Assembly: GCF_030913705.1 (NCBI RefSeq) | Contig: NZ_CP133190.1 | Coordinates: 5,357,501-5,421,500 of the forward strand | Origin: Anaerocolumna sp. MB42-C2 | GTDB lineage: Bacteria; Bacillota; Clostridia; Lachnospirales; Lachnospiraceae | Reading direction: 5' to 3' | DNA: 64,000 nt | Part shown: positions 34,354 to 42,569 of the stretch, one piece after another | Layout: each line of letters starts with the position of its first letter | Numbering within the stretch: the stretch's first letter is position 1 | Made by a program: the position numbers and the translations under genes | The notes under the pieces: model-generated | Told to the model about the DNA's origin: nothing | Databases searched by the model: none | Seen by the model: the letters and a program-made list of their open reading frames with translations, nothing else

Positions 34354-35223
34354 CTATTTATCGTTGGGCTCTTCTTTCCCCAGGAAGAAAGATATGGAAA
34401 AACCAATACAAAAAGTAAGTATAGTTACCAGAATACCCAAAAGCGTAACGGAAGAGATACCGATTTTATATATAATTGCTATTGGTGAACCAAAGATTAA
34501 TCCAAAGATAGCAAAATATGTTAATACCGGAACCTTGGTAAATAATATTTCGATTAACTTAGCAACTAAGCCTATACCTGCCAAAACACCAAGACCAAAA
34601 GGAAATAATACTCCGAATCCATGGATAAGAGCAGGAATATCAGAATGAAACAAGGATGAAATAAAATTGCTGATATTACTGATGATAATTCCATAAAACC
34701 CTAATATCATCATTACCAGGGAACCGCTTACACCGGGAATAATCATGGTAGCCGATGCAATGATTCCTACAAAAAATAATTGAATTACTGTGATTAATTC
34801 CACTCTGATATCCGAAGAAGATCCGGCGTTTCCGTTGAGAAATGCCATTCCTGTGACGATACAGAAGAATATTATAAATACTAGGATATTTGCCGCAGTT
34901 AATCTTGCTCCCTTTACTTTGCTTACTAAAATCGGTATGCCTCCAATGATCAGTCCGATAAATAGTCCGCTGGTTTGCATGGGATAAGTACTTAAAGCAT
35001 ACTTTACAACAAAGGATAAAATGCCGATTCCTGAAGCTGCTCCTATCACATAGGGGAGCAGTGTTAAAATGCTTTTCTTAAAATTTTTGCGAAATCCGGT
35101 AATTGCCATGATAATCTTGTCATATACACCCATGGATACAGCCATGGTACCGCCGCTGACGCCTGGAATAATGTTGGCAACACCAATTAAGATACCTTTT
35201 AAAAATTCTTTTATAAAGTTCAT
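34354..35223 (-). CDS. DUF368 family membrane protein
   Basis: 289 residues, about eight transmembrane segments. Family hallmarks are the two related half motifs GVANIIPGVSGGTMAVSMG near residue 15 and ASATMIIPGVSGSLVMMILG near 156, with the sequence PGVSG in each, which suggests an internally duplicated transporter. Members such as PopT/DUF368 have been linked to undecaprenyl phosphate translocation, so recycling of this lipid carrier is a plausible role. Transcribed opposite to its neighbours. The 250 bases upstream hold no clear promoter. Confidence 0.88.
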   Translation of the reverse strand: MNFIKEFLKGILIGVANIIPGVSGGTMAVSMGVYDKIIMAITGFRKNFKKSILTLLPYVIGAASGIGILSFVVKYALSTYPMQTSGLFIGLIIGGIPILVSKVKGARLTAANILVFIIFFCIVTGMAFLNGNAGSSSDIRVELITVIQLFFVGIIASATMIIPGVSGSLVMMILGFYGIIISNISNFISSLFHSDIPALIHGFGVLFPFGLGVLAGIGLVAKLIEILFTKVPVLTYFAIFGLIFGSPIAIIYKIGISSVTLLGILVTILTFCIGFSISFFLGKEEPNDK

Positions 35224-35476
35224 ATTTTCTTTTCTGATCCTTTCCTTTTCTTTCTTAGGCAGATTCTAGGTTATTATAACATTTTTTTTTTAGGTACTCA
35301 ATTATTTCCGTAAAAATAATCTTTTCTGATCCTGCCAATGTTATTGAAGATTTATGTAAAATGGGGTAATATTATAGAATACTACTGAAATCACGTATAA
35401 AATAATTTATAAAAAAGTAAATAACAAAATTTTGTTGATTTAACCGTTTTTATAAATGACTGAGGGGACATATAAG

Positions 35477-35992
35477 ATGCATAATATTGACAGAGATGTA
35501 TTTAATGAAAACAAGTATTCCGTTAAGGATAACGATAATATGATTAATAAGACAGAAAGAAAAAGCATTGTTTTTTTGTTAACCGTGAAAGCTTATGTTG
35601 CATATTTGGATGACCGTTGTACCTTACGGCAGGGAATAGAGAAAATGAGGTACCACGGGTATACTGCCATGCCTGTAGTCTCACAGGATGGTACCTATAT
35701 CGGCACTGTTAGTGAGGGTGATTTTTTATGGCATATGATAGACAGCGGTATGTATGCCATGAAATCACAGGAGGATTACCTGATCACGGATATACTGCGT
35801 AACGGCTGGAATCCTGCGGTAAAAATAGATGCGACGATGGATGAATTGCTGCTTCGGGTCATGGAGCAGAATTTTGTTCCTGTTGTGGATGACCGGGATA
35901 AATTTGTAGGAATTATAACACGTAAAGACATAATAAAACATTACAGGATGAATATCGGGAGCGCTGCTCTTAATAAGCTGGATCGAAGCTGA
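35477..35992 (+). CDS. CBS-domain pair protein
   Basis: 171 residues, two CBS domains: the first at about 40-100 (AYLDDRCTLRQGIEKMRYHG, AMPVVSQDGTYIGTVSEGDF) and the second at about 112-165 (VPVVDDRDKFVGIITRKDI). CBS pairs bind adenosine nucleotides and regulate partner proteins. It could sense energy state. The ATG with GAGGGG 9 bases upstream was chosen over an in-frame ATG 21 bases earlier. It is followed by the second copy of the terminator repeat. Confidence 0.85.
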   Translation: MHNIDRDVFNENKYSVKDNDNMINKTERKSIVFLLTVKAYVAYLDDRCTLRQGIEKMRYHGYTAMPVVSQDGTYIGTVSEGDFLWHMIDSGMYAMKSQEDYLITDILRNGWNPAVKIDATMDELLLRVMEQNFVPVVDDRDKFVGIITRKDIIKHYRMNIGSAALNKLDRS

Positions 35993-36011
35993 TTAGAATA
36001 GTATGTTAGTA

Positions 36012-36088
36012 ATTTAATCGAATATTTTGCTGTAATATATTAGGAGGATTGCTTGTTACTCTAGGATTAACTGGCAGTCCTCCCTTTT
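36012..36088 (+). repeat. Repeat element with terminator hairpin, copy 2
   Basis: ATTTAATCGAATATTTTG, TGTAATATATTA, then GGAGGATTGC pairing with GCAGTCCTCC and CTTTT. Relative to copy 1 the stem has changed on both arms (GGAGCA/TGCTCC to GGAGGA/TCCTCC), so the pairing is preserved. It ends the CBS gene transcript. Confidence 0.75.
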
Positions 36089-36101
36089 AAATATAATAGA
36101 T

Positions 36102-36252
36102 TAGGCAATTGCGAAACTATATAGTTTTTTGAATATACCATGCAATTGATACGAATTTCATAGCTTCAGATGCCCTATAGGCAAGATTCAGCTCTGAAAT
36201 TGTATTAATTGCATGGCATATAGAGACAATATTTGAGTTTCGCAATTGCCTA
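36102..36252. mobile_element. MITE-like inverted-repeat element, copy A
   Basis: 151 bases bounded by TAGGCAATTGCGAAACT and AGTTTCGCAATTGCCTA. Nearly the whole element folds into one imperfect hairpin. It is about 90 percent identical to the reverse complement of the element at 42392-42542. The TA ends fit target duplications of IS630/Tc1-mariner type non-autonomous elements. No transposase lies in the window. Confidence 0.8.
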
Positions 36253-36360
36253 AATTATTATAAAAGAAATTTGACATTATTTTAACATAAAATTGGTATA
36301 TTATTCCTTGACATATGGTACTTATATAGAAAGAACGAAATCCGACAGCAAGGAGGAACA

Positions 36361-38862
36361 ATGGTAAAAACAACAAGAAGAATAATATATCTGGCAATCA
36401 TAATAATATGTATATTACATACAACAAAGACCTGTATGGCAGAATCCGTTTATAATTTTACAAAAGATAAGCAGTCAACACATAAGGGGGAAGAAGTATT
36501 CGTTATTAAAGAGAATGTAACAAAGGAAGATTTTAACTGTAATCAAAAACCAATCTACCCCGAGGTAAAAGAAGTTATTCTTGAGAAAGGTGTGACCTCC
36601 TTTGACTGGGACTTTTTTGCCGAAGGTTATTTTCCTAATGTCGAGACGGTAACCATTTCCGATACGGTCAGGAAAATAAAAAGCAGTGGCTATAGTTTTT
36701 TTAATGGATTAAAAAAACTGAAAGTCGTTAATGTTTCTTCCGAGAATGCTTTTTACACAGCCAATCAAGGATGCTTATTTAACAAAAATAAGACAATATT
36801 AATTCAATATCCGGCAGCAGCCAATAATACCTCGTACACCATTCCCGATACGGTAATTACGATCACGGGCAATGCTTTTATTAATGCCGTAAATCTTGAG
36901 AGCATTTCGTTAGGAGCAAATATAAAGAGTGACCAAATTGGAAGTCTGCGCGAACAGTTAAAAGGTATTAAAGCTTTTAAGGTAAGTAATAAGAATTTAT
37001 CATTTAGTACAAAAGATGGTGTCCTTTTTAATAAAAAAGGGGATTCGCTGCTTCTTTATCCTAACGGCAAAGGGTCAATATATTCAGTGCCTGCTGGAAC
37101 GGTGACGATTGAAAAGTATGCATTTTATCAGAGTAAACTTATGAAAGTTAGTCTTCCAAAAGGACTGAAAACGATAAAAGATAATGCTTTTACCACTTGC
37201 TTTCAATTAACGGATATAACGATACCCAAAACAGTTACCGGGATTAATATTAATGATTTCAGATATCTGGAGAATCTGCAATCTTTCCATGTGGAGAGCG
37301 GCAGTAAATTATATTCCTCTTATGGCGGTATCTTATATAATACCACCCGGACTAAAATTATTTTTGTTCCAAGAGCTTTAAAGAAAACGGTTTTAAAGTT
37401 TCCTGGTACGTTAACCGGACTGAATCTGGGAAGTTTTAATTTGGAAAATACGAATGAAATCATCATACCAAAGGCATTAAAAAAATTAGATCCTTTCACT
37501 GACAGCGGGAAATGTTTTAATAAAATTACAATAGAAGCCGGAAATAAAAATTTTGTACTTTACCAAGGTTCCCTTTATAATAAGAGCAAAACGGAACTCT
37601 ATTTATTCAAAAAACAAAATAAAGGGAGCTTTCCGGAAACGTTAAAAAATATTAATATACATTATCTCATAAATAGCGGCATAAAAGAAATGGTCATTCC
37701 GGAAAATGCACAAATTACCGCTTGGACTGACAATGTATATGACATTCCTACTCTTAAGAAATTAACAGTTGATAAAGACAGTAAATACTATACCATGACA
37801 GATGGGATGCTGCTTAGTAAGGATAAGACGGTACTTTATGATATCCCTGGAGATAGGAAAGAACTTAAGATACCGGATACGGTAAAAAGTATAAATTCTT
37901 ATTTGGTTTTCCGAAAGGCTTATTTAACCAAGGTACTGATACCTAAAACCGCCACTGACATTAATTTCGGTTATTTTATGTACCTAAAGTCTGCAGTATC
38001 AATAGAAGTTGATCGAGATAATAGTGAATTTAAAAGCATTGACGGTGTTTTGTACAATAAGGATGTAACGGTGTTACTCTATTACCCGGTAAATAAAACC
38101 AATAAAAGTTATACTATGCCAAATACGGTAAAATATATTCTGAATCCGGATTCTCTCATTGATAACCCTTATATGGAAAGTTTGAATCTGTCAGATGCCC
38201 TGGAATACCGGAAATATGAATTTGTAAAAAGCAATTCACTGAAAGAAATCAATACCGGTGATAACAGTAAATATTATAAAAGTGTGGATGGGGTGCTTTA
38301 TAATAAAGCCATGACAGAATTAGCTGCATATCCCTATCATAAGCCGGATACCTCTTTCACAATTCCGGATTCTGTAACAGAAATTACAGGATTGTGTTAC
38401 AGCAAGGATGTGTTGATTGATGAGTATCAGTATCAAGTTAATGCATTCTCAAATCCTTATCTGGAGACATTGATTATCGGGAAGAATGTAAAAACCTTGT
38501 TTAGTGACTATGATGGATTTGTTATTTGGGATTTTAAAAAGCTCCAGACAATAAAAGTCAATCAGGATAATCCGTTCTTTTGTTCGAAAGACGGGATTCT
38601 TTTCAATAAGGACTGTACTGTAATATACCTTTATCCAAGGGATTGCAGAAATACGACATTAACAATACCAGGCAGTGTAAAAGAGATACGGGATACGTTT
38701 ATCAGTGCAGCAGTAAACAATAAATACCTTAAGTCAATCGCAGTGGAAAATGAAAATAAAGCTTATAGTACAGATGGGATAACCTTGAGTAATTATGCCG
38801 GCAATCATATATACTTTATACTCGGTGATCATAGTTATGGTAAAAGAATCTTTAGTGACTGA
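36361..38862 (+). CDS. BspA-like leucine-rich repeat surface protein
   Basis: 833 residues with an N-terminal signal peptide (IIYLAIIIICILHTTKTCMA). Eight full units of 70-90 residues and one partial unit repeat the pattern YYxSxDGVLYNKxxTxLLxYP followed by a LRR_5 stretch such as TIPDTVITITGNAF. Such repeats bind host or plant polymers in BspA proteins. No sortase or S-layer anchor is seen, so it may be secreted. It comes after the MITE and has a GGAGG site. The gene appears single. Confidence 0.85.
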   Translation: MVKTTRRIIYLAIIIICILHTTKTCMAESVYNFTKDKQSTHKGEEVFVIKENVTKEDFNCNQKPIYPEVKEVILEKGVTSFDWDFFAEGYFPNVETVTISDTVRKIKSSGYSFFNGLKKLKVVNVSSENAFYTANQGCLFNKNKTILIQYPAAANNTSYTIPDTVITITGNAFINAVNLESISLGANIKSDQIGSLREQLKGIKAFKVSNKNLSFSTKDGVLFNKKGDSLLLYPNGKGSIYSVPAGTVTIEKYAFYQSKLMKVSLPKGLKTIKDNAFTTCFQLTDITIPKTVTGININDFRYLENLQSFHVESGSKLYSSYGGILYNTTRTKIIFVPRALKKTVLKFPGTLTGLNLGSFNLENTNEIIIPKALKKLDPFTDSGKCFNKITIEAGNKNFVLYQGSLYNKSKTELYLFKKQNKGSFPETLKNINIHYLINSGIKEMVIPENAQITAWTDNVYDIPTLKKLTVDKDSKYYTMTDGMLLSKDKTVLYDIPGDRKELKIPDTVKSINSYLVFRKAYLTKVLIPKTATDINFGYFMYLKSAVSIEVDRDNSEFKSIDGVLYNKDVTVLLYYPVNKTNKSYTMPNTVKYILNPDSLIDNPYMESLNLSDALEYRKYEFVKSNSLKEINTGDNSKYYKSVDGVLYNKAMTELAAYPYHKPDTSFTIPDSVTEITGLCYSKDVLIDEYQYQVNAFSNPYLETLIIGKNVKTLFSDYDGFVIWDFKKLQTIKVNQDNPFFCSKDGILFNKDCTVIYLYPRDCRNTTLTIPGSVKEIRDTFISAAVNNKYLKSIAVENENKAYSTDGITLSNYAGNHIYFILGDHSYGKRIFSD

Positions 38863-38929
38863 CTACTTTAATAAATCAAAATAGATTACTTAAAAATAAT
38901 GGAATCGGTTATAAAGAACTGAATAATCA

Positions 38930-38968
38930 GCAACAGCTTGAGGTGGTTTAACATCCTCAAGCTGTTGC
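38930..38968. terminator. Terminator between convergent LRR and DUF-like genes
   Basis: Perfect 14-bp stem GCAACAGCTTGAGG / CCTCAAGCTGTTGC with an 11-base loop, followed by CGTCTTCTTATT. Confidence 0.8.
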
Positions 38969-39054
38969 CGTCTTCTTATTCGATTATGAATAAACGCAGT
39001 CAGCGTTCTGATAATACTATCGATAGTAACTACTGCAGAGAGAATCATTTTCCT

Positions 39055-39726
39055 CTATATAGCCGTCATTTCCTGTATGACCGTCATTGCTTTATCCCGG
39101 TCATTCCGGCTGCAAAACATTACAGTTACATCCGGATCTTTCTTCGTCTCCAGGTTACGGTAGAAAAAGTGGATGGGGAGAAGTTCAAACCGGGTACCGG
39201 CACCCTTAAGATTCAGCCTGATATTGTATTGGTTTGCGTCCAGCTCTATGCGGTCTACATCCTTTAATCGAACAATTGCACAGTTGATAAACCAATAATT
39301 TTTAAAGAAGTAATCCTTAGTAATATAGATACTTTCTTCTTTCTTATTTGCATTGATGTATCTAAACTTTTTTGCTGCTGTAACATCAAGCATCTGAACA
39401 GCGAATTCAGCCTGTTCTCCTGCGGAAGGCAATGCTTTTTCAATAGTTTTCTTTAAAATCTTTATGTATCTCTTGGCCGTATTCTGCAATAAGGCAGGCA
39501 AAGTACACAATTCCAGAATAAGACCAAAAATAACTCCATATTTAATATTAGCAAATCCCTTACTAATATCTTGTGAACTACTCAGGTAGCCGATCAGAAA
39601 TAATGCCAGGATAGTGCCCGGTAATAATAATATCATACCAAACACAACCTTTTTCCTTTCTTTTTTCATATTTACCTGGGCTGCTTCCATCTCTTTTTCT
39701 AACCATTCATTCATGCTTTGATTCAT
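39055..39726 (-). CDS. Membrane protein of unknown function
   Basis: 223 residues. Two transmembrane helices at about 27-47 and 65-85, then a long cytoplasmic part with basic and aromatic character, ending in RNDRDKAMTVIQEMTAI. The pattern resembles a PH-like or YcxB-like domain (ITKDYFFKNYWFI, LKDVDRIEL), but the family is not certain. It lies 10 bases behind the next minus-strand gene, so the two form an operon. Confidence 0.65.
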   Translation of the reverse strand: MNQSMNEWLEKEMEAAQVNMKKERKKVVFGMILLLPGTILALFLIGYLSSSQDISKGFANIKYGVIFGLILELCTLPALLQNTAKRYIKILKKTIEKALPSAGEQAEFAVQMLDVTAAKKFRYINANKKEESIYITKDYFFKNYWFINCAIVRLKDVDRIELDANQYNIRLNLKGAGTRFELLPIHFFYRNLETKKDPDVTVMFCSRNDRDKAMTVIQEMTAI

Positions 39727-39736
39727 TTCAGTCCTC

Positions 39737-40411
39737 CTAGTTATCTTTATATTTCGATTCTATTCTCAACAGGTTACCCTCATTTGAAATAATGATATTC
39801 ATTGAATAATTTCTGCTGCGCCAAGTATATATGGTTCCGGTGGGTGATGTATCGGAATAGGATTTATATTCAGATTCTTTTCCTACTTTATTCATGGCTT
39901 CACTCATTTTTTCCGGAGTAATACCCATTAGCCCAAGACTCTTTATTTTTAGAGTATCCATATTCTTATAGTTTTTTTTAACATCAATACTGACAGCACT
40001 TATAAGGCAATCCCCCAGCTGCTTCTTATTTGAACTATCGTTGATTATTTCAATATCAGCATATGGTTCCTCTTCTTTCACCACGGACACCATGGTATAC
40101 CGTGTCTTTGCTTCGGCTTCTGATGTGATATCATAGGTATCCTTGTAAAGGCTGCTATAGTCAGAAAGTTCAAAACCTGCCTCTGCCAAGTCAGATACGG
40201 TTGTCTTACCCGGATAGATTACATATCCACCCACTTCCATTTCGTAAGGTTTCCCTGTAGCAAAAGAAGTGGATTGAAAATAGAAAAGTCCTGACAAAAT
40301 TGCGGCACATATACCGAATAAGATTATAAGTTTAAGTACAACTACAGGCTTGGTGCTTTTTAAGACTTCTGCTTTTTCTTCCCTATTAATTATTTCCATT
40401 TTAATGCCCAT
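39737..40411 (-). CDS. Membrane-anchored protein of unknown function
   Basis: 224 residues with one transmembrane helix at about 21-44 (VVVLKLIILFGICAAILSGL) and an exported domain (GGYVIYPGKTTVSDLAEAGF, later VGKESEYKSYSDTSPTGTIY). No known domain is recognised. The start could be the ATG at 40411, 40423 or 40399. A hairpin of perfect 10-bp stem lies between AAAGGAG (40443-40449) and the 40411 ATG, which would shorten the effective spacing to about 10 bases, and so that ATG is preferred. Confidence 0.6.
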   Translation of the reverse strand: MGIKMEIINREEKAEVLKSTKPVVVLKLIILFGICAAILSGLFYFQSTSFATGKPYEMEVGGYVIYPGKTTVSDLAEAGFELSDYSSLYKDTYDITSEAEAKTRYTMVSVVKEEEPYADIEIINDSSNKKQLGDCLISAVSIDVKKNYKNMDTLKIKSLGLMGITPEKMSEAMNKVGKESEYKSYSDTSPTGTIYTWRSRNYSMNIIISNEGNLLRIESKYKDN

Positions 40412-40416
40412 TACAT

Positions 40417-40440
40417 AACACATCTGTTTTCAGATGTGTT
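40417..40440 (-). promoter_or_regulatory. Hairpin between ribosome binding site and start codon
   Basis: AACACATCTG, loop AAAA, CAGATGTGTT (minus strand) is a perfect 10-bp stem. It lies between AAAGGAG and the preferred ATG and covers the first possible ATG. It could set or block translation of the minus-strand operon. Confidence 0.5.
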
Positions 40441-40837
40441 TACTCCTTTCACATTTAATTCAATACTGCTATGTTAAACTAAAAAACTTTGCACAAATCT
40501 GATTTGGCCAGAACAATACAGGGCCGGAATACGATCGTGCTCAATATAAGATTAACGACAGCAGACTATATGTCTATTTATATCGGCACGTTTAATGGTT
40601 TTATTTACATTATTATGAAAATAATGTATATTTTGAAAATTCAATACAGTCGTACCAATTGGTGCAAGATTGAAGTCTGTGATAGTCTGCGTCCAAGTAT
40701 GATACCGATTCGGACTCCCATACCGCTATATTTTATATAGTTAATTATAATTTCACAGATAGCAGAATATATTATTACCAAACAATAGAAAGACATTATG
40801 ATTCTTCATAAGGGCATAGATCATATCCCGGAAAAAC

Positions 40838-40853
40838 GAGCGAACGCTCGCTC
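40838..40853. promoter_or_regulatory. GAGCGA-ACGC-TCGCTC palindrome
   Basis: A GC-rich inverted repeat in an AT-rich 480-base intergenic gap, about 50 bases before the aminotransferase gene. It resembles operators of TetR-type repressors. The rest of the gap holds no gene that I can support. Confidence 0.4.
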
Positions 40854-40905
40854 TTTCTTTAGCAGGCAAAACTCTTTTCTATGACAATAATAACAGGAGG
40901 GTAAC

Positions 40906-42381
40906 ATGGACAACAGATTTGCGATTTCTAACTATCCGGATGCTGCTGAAATAAATAAACAGCTGGACGTCTTGATTACCAAACCGATTTATACTATCAA
41001 ACCGGATGCTTTAAAGGGTTACGAGAATGAATATTATGATAAAAAATGTACTAAATCAAAAGAAATGATACAAGAAGCCAAAGCTATAATCCCCGGAGGG
41101 GTACAGCACAATCTGGCTTTTAATTATCCATTTCCGCTGGTATTTACAAAAGCAGAAGGAGCCTACCTGTATGATATTGACGGAAATCGGTATTATGATT
41201 TCTTACAGGCAGGCGGTCCTACAGTTTTAGGAAGTAATCCGATAGAAGTCCGCAGCAAAGTAATTGAATTGTTAAATGATTGTGGTCCGTGTACAGGACT
41301 CTTCCATGAGTATGAATATAAACTGGCCAGGAAAATATCTGATAATTATGAAACGGTAGAGATGTTTCGAATGCTTGGATCAGGTACGGAGGCTTGTATG
41401 GCTGCTATCCGGGTTGCCCGCCTTGCTACCAAAAAGAAAAATATTATAAAGATGGGCGGTGCATATCATGGTTGGAGTGACCAGCTGGCTTACGGAATTA
41501 GGATTCCAGGTTCTAAGTGGACACAAGCTCATGGAGTACCGCACTATGTCTTTAAACATACACAGGAATTCTACCCTAATGATTTAAATGACTTGGAAAG
41601 AAAACTAAAATTTAACTGTTTACGGGGCGGTACTGCTGCAGTTATGATTGAACCTGTAGGACCGGAAAGCGGGACAACACCTGTTGACAAAGAGTTTAAC
41701 AAAGGTGTGGAAGTTCTTTGCCGTAAGTACGGAGCTCTTTTTATATTTGATGAGGTCGTGACCGGATTTCGGCTCGGAATGGCGGGAGCACAGGGATACT
41801 TTGGTGTTCGTCCCGACTTAACGATATTTGGTAAGGTAGTTGCCGGAGGTTATCCCGGAGCCGGAGGTCTCGGCGGTAAAAAAGAATATATGAAATATCT
41901 CTCCGCAGGTATCGCAGGTGGTCCTAAAGTTAAAAAAGCTCTTATCGGAGGTACTATGGCAGCTAATCCACTTAGCTGCGTGGCTGGTTATTATACCCTG
42001 TGTGAGATAGAAAGAACAAATGCAGCACAGAAAGCCGGAGTGATAGGTGACATACTAACTGCTGGACTGAAAAACCTTATTAGGAAATATGATCTTCCAT
42101 TTGTAGCATTTAATCAGGGGTCCATCTGTCATCTTGAAACCGTGGGAACAATGCATTATTCCATTCACTGGTTAAAACCCTGGTCCATTCCACGGGTATT
42201 AACTGCAACATCAGAGAGGAAGAAAGAGATGGAACATGTAGGTGCGGCGTATATGGCTGAGGGAATTGTTACACTGGCCGGCAGCAGGCTTTATACCAGT
42301 GCCGCATATACGGAAGATATGATAGATGACGTACTTGCCAGATTTGAAAATGTATTTAAAAATATAGCAGTTAAGGAATAA
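40906..42381 (+). CDS. Class III aminotransferase, glutamate-1-semialdehyde aminomutase-like
   Basis: 491 residues, PLP-dependent fold type I. GSGTEACMAAIRVAR near 158-172 binds the cofactor phosphate, FDEVVTGFR near 281-289 has the PLP-binding Asp282, and Lys310 in TIFGKVVAGGYP forms the Schiff base. An N-terminal extension of about 50 residues and the insert before the C-terminus are longer than in HemL (about 430), so this is not simple heme-pathway HemL. The gene precedes a double class II aldolase and an FGGY kinase, suggesting a role in an amino-sugar or amino-alcohol pathway. GGAGG precedes the ATG. Confidence 0.85.
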   Translation: MDNRFAISNYPDAAEINKQLDVLITKPIYTIKPDALKGYENEYYDKKCTKSKEMIQEAKAIIPGGVQHNLAFNYPFPLVFTKAEGAYLYDIDGNRYYDFLQAGGPTVLGSNPIEVRSKVIELLNDCGPCTGLFHEYEYKLARKISDNYETVEMFRMLGSGTEACMAAIRVARLATKKKNIIKMGGAYHGWSDQLAYGIRIPGSKWTQAHGVPHYVFKHTQEFYPNDLNDLERKLKFNCLRGGTAAVMIEPVGPESGTTPVDKEFNKGVEVLCRKYGALFIFDEVVTGFRLGMAGAQGYFGVRPDLTIFGKVVAGGYPGAGGLGGKKEYMKYLSAGIAGGPKVKKALIGGTMAANPLSCVAGYYTLCEIERTNAAQKAGVIGDILTAGLKNLIRKYDLPFVAFNQGSICHLETVGTMHYSIHWLKPWSIPRVLTATSERKKEMEHVGAAYMAEGIVTLAGSRLYTSAAYTEDMIDDVLARFENVFKNIAVKE

Positions 42382-42391
42382 GAGATTAAAA

Positions 42392-42542
42392 TAGGTAATT
42401 GCGAAACTCACATATTGTATCTATATGTCATGCAATTGATACAATTTCAGAGCTGAATCTTGCCTGGAGGGCAACTGAAGCTATGAAATTTGCATGAATT
42501 GTATGGCATATTCAAAAAACTATATAGTTTCGCAATTGCCTA
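42392..42542. mobile_element. MITE-like inverted-repeat element, copy B
   Basis: 151 bases, in opposite orientation to copy A, ending TAGGTAATTGCGAAACT and AGTTTCGCAATTGCCTA. It starts 11 bases behind the aminotransferase stop codon and ends 27 bases before the aldolase start, between two genes that may once have been one operon. Confidence 0.8.
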
Positions 42543-42569
42543 AATAGATAAAAAAGCAAGGAGGTTGTT

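Noticed and set aside
34364-35269. Several plus-strand frames opposite the DUF368 gene
   Set aside because: They are complements of hydrophobic membrane segments and have no ribosome binding sites.
36188-36397. 69-residue minus-strand frame over MITE copy A and the LRR gene start
   Set aside because: It uses the MITE hairpin and the complement of the LRR signal peptide, so it is not a gene.
40489-40740. 83-residue reading frame in the gap before the aminotransferase
   Set aside because: No ribosome binding site, composition unlike neighbours, and no recognisable protein segment. Considered chance.
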